Shown here: positions 60,628 to 64,000 of the stretch, piece by piece
How the letters are laid out: each line of letters opens with the position of its first letter
Position numbering within the stretch: position 1 is the stretch's first letter
The notes under the pieces: model-generated
What the model was told of the DNA's origin: nothing
The model's database searches: none
Seen by the model: only the letters and a program-made list of their open reading frames with translations
Source of the DNA: Alphaproteobacteria bacterium
GTDB lineage: Bacteria > Myxococcota_A > UBA796 > GCA-2862545
Reading direction: 5' to 3'
Assembly: GCA_020632885.1 (NCBI GenBank)
Contig: JACKEQ010000030.1
Coordinates: 4,478 to 68,477, forward strand
Length of the DNA stretch: 64,000 nucleotides
Translations under genes and position numbers: made by a program

Positions 60628-62787
60628 TCAGCGGGGTGCGCGCGCTCCGATCATGGCGTCGAAGGCCGCCGCCTCGCCCTCCTCCGCGAGGAGGGCCGCC
60701 CAGAGGGCCTCCACACCCTCGGCCTCCGCGACGACCTCGGGTCGGCCCTGCGCGAAGGCCGCGGCCCCGACGAGCCAGGCGCTCTCGGTGGCGAAGGCAT
60801 CGTCCCCGTTCACCAGCACGTCGCCCGCGTCCCGCTCGGCCTCCGCGGCACGCCCCAGGGCCAGGGCGCACCGTGCGCGGGCGAGCTGCTGAGGGGCGTC
60901 GTCGTCGGTGAGGTGGAGGACGGCGGAGGCGCAGCGTCCCTCGTAGGCCTCGAGCAGGCCGAGGGATCGGCGCGCCTGGGCGCGTGTCGACGGGTGCCCG
61001 AGGGCCTGGGTCCAGAGGCGCCGGGCGGCGTTCGTGTCGTCCATGGCCGCCCAGGCCTCGGCCTGCCGGAGGAGGAGCCGGGGGTCGTCGCGACCGGGGG
61101 AGGGGAGCCGCTTGCGGACGTACTCCACGGTCTCCAGGGCCTCGCGGGGACGGCCGCTCCGGGTGTAGAGGGCCGCCAGATCCACGAGGGGTCCCACCTC
61201 TTCGCGCTCGAGCTCGTTGCGCACGCGGACCACGCGGCGCTGCACGTTCAGGGCCTCGTTCACGAGTCCGAGCTCGTTGTACGCGTTGGCCCACGACTCC
61301 GAGAGGCGCGTGTCGGCGGCGAGGAGGTCGAGGTCCGGGCGCCAGCAGGTGTCGGCGAACACCGCCAGGTCCGTCCACCGCTCGTCCGCCTCCAGGTGGT
61401 CCACGTAGCGGTCGCACAAGGCGATCAGGCGCTCCGGGACGTCGGATCTGAGGGCTGTCTGCGCGTTGGCGTCCCAGACGGCGTGGTAGTGGCGGGCGGC
61501 CGCGTCGGGGTCCGGGAAGTGCTCGGCGATCTGGCCCAGCAGGTAGTTGGCCTCCAGGGACGCCTCGCCGCCGAGGCGGGCGAGCTTCTCCAGGTACGGC
61601 ACGTGGCGGGACCACTTCCGACGCGGGGTCTCCGAGAGCTCGGACATCACGCGGCGCACGCGCACCACGTCCGCGAAGCCGTACCGCCCGGCGACCGTCC
61701 AGGCCTCGCGGGCGGCCTCGAGGTCGTTGGCGAAGAACGCGGTGTCTCCCACGATGAGCTGCGCCCGGGCCTTCCCCTTGCCGACGAGGTCGGAGACGGC
61801 GGTCGCCGCGAGCCGCTGGGCTGCCGGGTAGTCCTGGTCGGCCATCATCAGCTCGGCCGCGAGCAGGAGGGCTTTGCCGGAGGTCGCGCGCTGCTCGATG
61901 GCGAGGGCGAGGTGGCGCGGGGCGGGGTGGCCGGTCTGCAGGGCCACCGCACCGAGGCAGCGCAGCACGACGAGCTCGTCTCCGCCGGCCTTCGCGGCCT
62001 CGCGGCACTGGGCCTCGGCGGCGTCCAGGTTCCCGCGGCCGATCTCGGCGCGCGCGAGCTGGAGGTGGGGCAGGGCGGGCTCCCAGGGGCCGGGCTTCCC
62101 CACGACGTCGCGGAGGTAGTAGGCGGCCTCGTGGGGGATGCCCTTGGCGAGGTAGACCTGCGCGAGCAGCAGCTCGGCGGCCCGTCGATCGCCCCGTCCG
62201 GACGGGCCCGTGAGCACCTCGCGGAAGCCGTCGGCGGCCTCCCACGTGGTCGGGGGTACCTGGAGCTGTGCGGGGAGCTTCTCGTCGCCGACGCCGGACC
62301 AGTCGTCCAGCCCGAACGGCACCTCGTCGGGGACGTAGCGGTAGGTGCGGGCGTCACCGGTGAACGGCCGGATGGGCACGTCGGCGGGGTTGCGCACGCG
62401 GCGCGGGGGCGGCGAGTCACCCACGATCTGCTCGTATGGGGCGGGCTCGAAGACGGGCTCGATCTCGCGTGGACCGTCGGCCACCTCGAGCACGAGGCGC
62501 ACGCCCCTGGGGACCTTCTCCGCGGTGAGGCGGAGGTCGTCGCGCTCGGCGTGGATGCGGACGTACGTGGTCCCCGCTCCCACCCCGACGGTCTCGATGT
62601 CCTTCACGAACCGGGCGCTGCGCGGGAGCTGCTCGTGGAGGCCGACTCGGTTGTCGAGCACGGCGAGCTCGAACCACTCGGGCGCGTGGGTGGGCAGGAC
62701 CTCCACACGGGCGCCCGGAGACGTCTCGAAGAGGAGCCGGGAGTCCTCTGCGGCGGGTGCGATCAGGGCGAGGAGGACGGTGAGCAT
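60628..62787 (-). CDS. Exported TPR-repeat protein
   Basis: 719 residues from ATG 62787 (GAGAGGAAG just upstream). Signal MLTVLLALIAPAAEDS. Residues about 20-180 form a beta-rich domain of AMIN-like look (TSPGARVEVLPTHAPEWFEL, TTYVRIHAE, GVRLVLEVADG), which in other proteins binds the wall; the rest is TPR repeats (ELLLAQVYLAKGIPHEAAYYL, LHLQLARAEIGRGNLDAAEA-type). Likely a periplasmic scaffold. The 239-residue in-frame stretch upstream is not used. Confidence 0.78.
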   Translation of the reverse strand: MLTVLLALIAPAAEDSRLLFETSPGARVEVLPTHAPEWFELAVLDNRVGLHEQLPRSARFVKDIETVGVGAGTTYVRIHAERDDLRLTAEKVPRGVRLVLEVADGPREIEPVFEPAPYEQIVGDSPPPRRVRNPADVPIRPFTGDARTYRYVPDEVPFGLDDWSGVGDEKLPAQLQVPPTTWEAADGFREVLTGPSGRGDRRAAELLLAQVYLAKGIPHEAAYYLRDVVGKPGPWEPALPHLQLARAEIGRGNLDAAEAQCREAAKAGGDELVVLRCLGAVALQTGHPAPRHLALAIEQRATSGKALLLAAELMMADQDYPAAQRLAATAVSDLVGKGKARAQLIVGDTAFFANDLEAAREAWTVAGRYGFADVVRVRRVMSELSETPRRKWSRHVPYLEKLARLGGEASLEANYLLGQIAEHFPDPDAAARHYHAVWDANAQTALRSDVPERLIALCDRYVDHLEADERWTDLAVFADTCWRPDLDLLAADTRLSESWANAYNELGLVNEALNVQRRVVRVRNELEREEVGPLVDLAALYTRSGRPREALETVEYVRKRLPSPGRDDPRLLLRQAEAWAAMDDTNAARRLWTQALGHPSTRAQARRSLGLLEAYEGRCASAVLHLTDDDAPQQLARARCALALGRAAEAERDAGDVLVNGDDAFATESAWLVGAAAFAQGRPEVVAEAEGVEALWAALLAEEGEAAAFDAMIGARAPR

Positions 62788-62879
62788 GGGCTTCCTCTCG
62801 ACACCGGCGGGTCGGTGTTGAGGTCGCCCTGCGACGGGATCCCACGTGTGCGGGTGCTGTGGAGCCGGCCACGGGCAAA

Positions 62880-62901
62880 CCATGGTCCCCCGGTACCATG
62901 G
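62880..62901 (-). terminator. Hairpin after PPC-repeat gene
   Basis: CCATGGT-(8)-ACCATGG, a 7-bp perfect stem 12 bases after the stop of the minus-strand gene, followed on that strand by TTTG. A modest terminator candidate in the 125-base gap before the TPR gene. Confidence 0.35.
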
Positions 62902-62912
62902 CCCCGGCAGGC

Positions 62913-64000
62913 CTAGGGAGCAGCCTGGGTCACGGTGAGCTCGTAGGTGCCGACCGAGCAGACATTCGGAGCGGTCTGCCACACGTGGAGGAAGACATCT
63001 ACTGGCTGGCCCGAGGCATTCGTCCAATCCAGCTGCGCCGCCAGCGCCGACGTGGGAGCTCCCTCCGCCAGAACCGTCGAGGTGCTGTCGATCAGCCCCA
63101 CTGCGATCGCCGGTCCCCCCGGTGTCTGCACAGTGATAGAGATGGCCTGACCGCTCGCGACGGTTGCCGTGTACCAGTCGGAGGTCGTGCCCGGCACGAA
63201 GAGGCTCGCGTGACTGGTGAGCGGACTGGCGACACTCATGGCGTCGTTGGGCTCGAGGATGTCGTCGTGCTCACAGGGGTAGGGACTGGTCGCGATCTCG
63301 ATGTCGTAACGCGTGCAGATGCTGTGCTTGTCGACCTCGATCGCCACGAGCCGGGAGGGTCCGGTGTTCGTGTACGTGATGCTGTGATCCGTGCGTTCGG
63401 GCAGGATGGCGTCAGCGGTGCTCACCTCCTGCATCGTCAGGCGAACCTCGCCCTCCGACGCGGCCACGGCGGCGCGAACGGTGTGGTCCGGGGGCAGGGT
63501 GACGGTGAAGTTGTCTCTGTCCCAAGGGCTCACCGCCAGGTCGGTGTACTTCACGGGCGGGGACACCGGCGTTCCTGAGTAGTACGCGTTGTTGGGCTCC
63601 AGCGCATCGTGAAAGCAGGTGTCCCGGATGTCGATGCTGTACATCGCGCATTCTGGAGGCCATGCAGGGAGGACCTCCAGGGTGTACGTCCGGGTTGACG
63701 CGTCGTCGTTGTCGATGGTGAACCCGAACGGGCGTTCGTCCTTGAATCCGAGAGGCACGCCCTCCCGGTAGAGGCGGGTCACCAGCTGCGCGTTGGCGTC
63801 GTCGGCCACGACCCTGGCGAGGAGTCGATGATGGCCGCGAACCTCGAAGCGGAAGGCGTCCGAGTCCAGCCCGCCGACGTAGAGGGACTCCTCTCGAGAA
63901 ACGAGATCGACGGGATTCGCCAGATCGTTGCGTTCGAGAGCGTCCCCCGGACATATCGGGATCACGGGCCCGGTGTCCACAGGTGTGCTGTCCGTATCGC
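62913..64000 (-). CDS. Surface protein with PPC-like repeats, 5' end beyond window
   Basis: The frame stays open to the right edge (DTDSTPVDTG precedes the first domain, the kind of Asp/Thr linker used elsewhere here after lipoprotein signals), so the start is off the window; GTG 63980 is not a convincing start. Three repeats of a PPC-type beta domain: DALERNDLANPVDL with DSDAFRFEV; DALEPNNAYYSGTPVS with WDRDNFTVTL; DILEPNDAMSVASPL with TSDWYTATV. PPC domains are usually at the ends of secreted proteins. Paired Cys in each repeat. Confidence 0.8.
   Translation of the reverse strand, partial: DTDSTPVDTGPVIPICPGDALERNDLANPVDLVSREESLYVGGLDSDAFRFEVRGHHRLLARVVADDANAQLVTRLYREGVPLGFKDERPFGFTIDNDDASTRTYTLEVLPAWPPECAMYSIDIRDTCFHDALEPNNAYYSGTPVSPPVKYTDLAVSPWDRDNFTVTLPPDHTVRAAVAASEGEVRLTMQEVSTADAILPERTDHSITYTNTGPSRLVAIEVDKHSICTRYDIEIATSPYPCEHDDILEPNDAMSVASPLTSHASLFVPGTTSDWYTATVASGQAISITVQTPGGPAIAVGLIDSTSTVLAEGAPTSALAAQLDWTNASGQPVDVFLHVWQTAPNVCSVGTYELTVTQAAP

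Overview
The window is about 70% GC and densely coded, with 61 genes that I can support and almost no intergenic space. Many neighbours share stop/start bases (TGATG, ATGA, GTGA, CTGA). Several signs suggest a Myxococcota-like (former Deltaproteobacteria) bacterium: several Hanks-type Ser/Thr kinases, many lipoproteins with very short signal peptides, MopE-type metal-binding motifs, Asp/Thr/Ser-rich stalks, a globin-coupled sensor kinase and sigma-54 circuitry. This is an inference from gene content; there is no rRNA or other phylogenetic marker here. I saw no tRNA, rRNA, CRISPR array, insertion sequence or prophage.

Layout. 1-8600: an EEP-family lipoprotein (cut by the left edge), glyoxalase I, a three-gene unit (beta-propeller, SMI1/HU-like protein, MeaB GTPase), a probable pseudokinase, an M15-type peptidase and an HU protein. 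8600-25700: a large kinase-AAA-TPR regulator, two GTPases with an odd P-loop, a TonB-domain/receptor fusion, a MATE exporter, a DnaJ-like membrane protein, and a unit joining a surface MopE/beta-helix lipoprotein with a Cys-rich tail to a kinase. 25700-32460: a histidine kinase, an SRAP protein, and an overlapping SDR/hydrolase/ECF-sigma unit.

32460-47940 is a microaerobic-respiration island: complete ccoNOQP and ccoGHIS genes for cbb3 oxidase, a SafE-type membrane protein, hemN, three universal stress proteins, and a two-component pair made of a protoglobin-containing histidine kinase and an NtrC-type activator. Six transcription units here carry sigma-54 -24/-12 promoters at the right distance from their starts. 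My reading is that the heme sensor detects O2 and the activator switches on oxidase, heme synthesis and stress proteins through sigma-54, instead of the better-known FNR or FixLJ-FixK routes.

47940-64000: an OmpA-like lipoprotein, a surface beta-helix protein followed by a five-heme cytochrome, and then a partner-switching signalling cluster (PP2C phosphatase, two HDOD proteins, RsbW-like ATPase, STAS protein). Inside that cluster lies a glycogen-phosphorylase homologue that has lost its PLP-binding lysine, and a 34-codon gene coupled to both neighbours. The window ends with a HEAT-like protein, a TPR protein and a PPC-repeat surface protein cut by the right edge.
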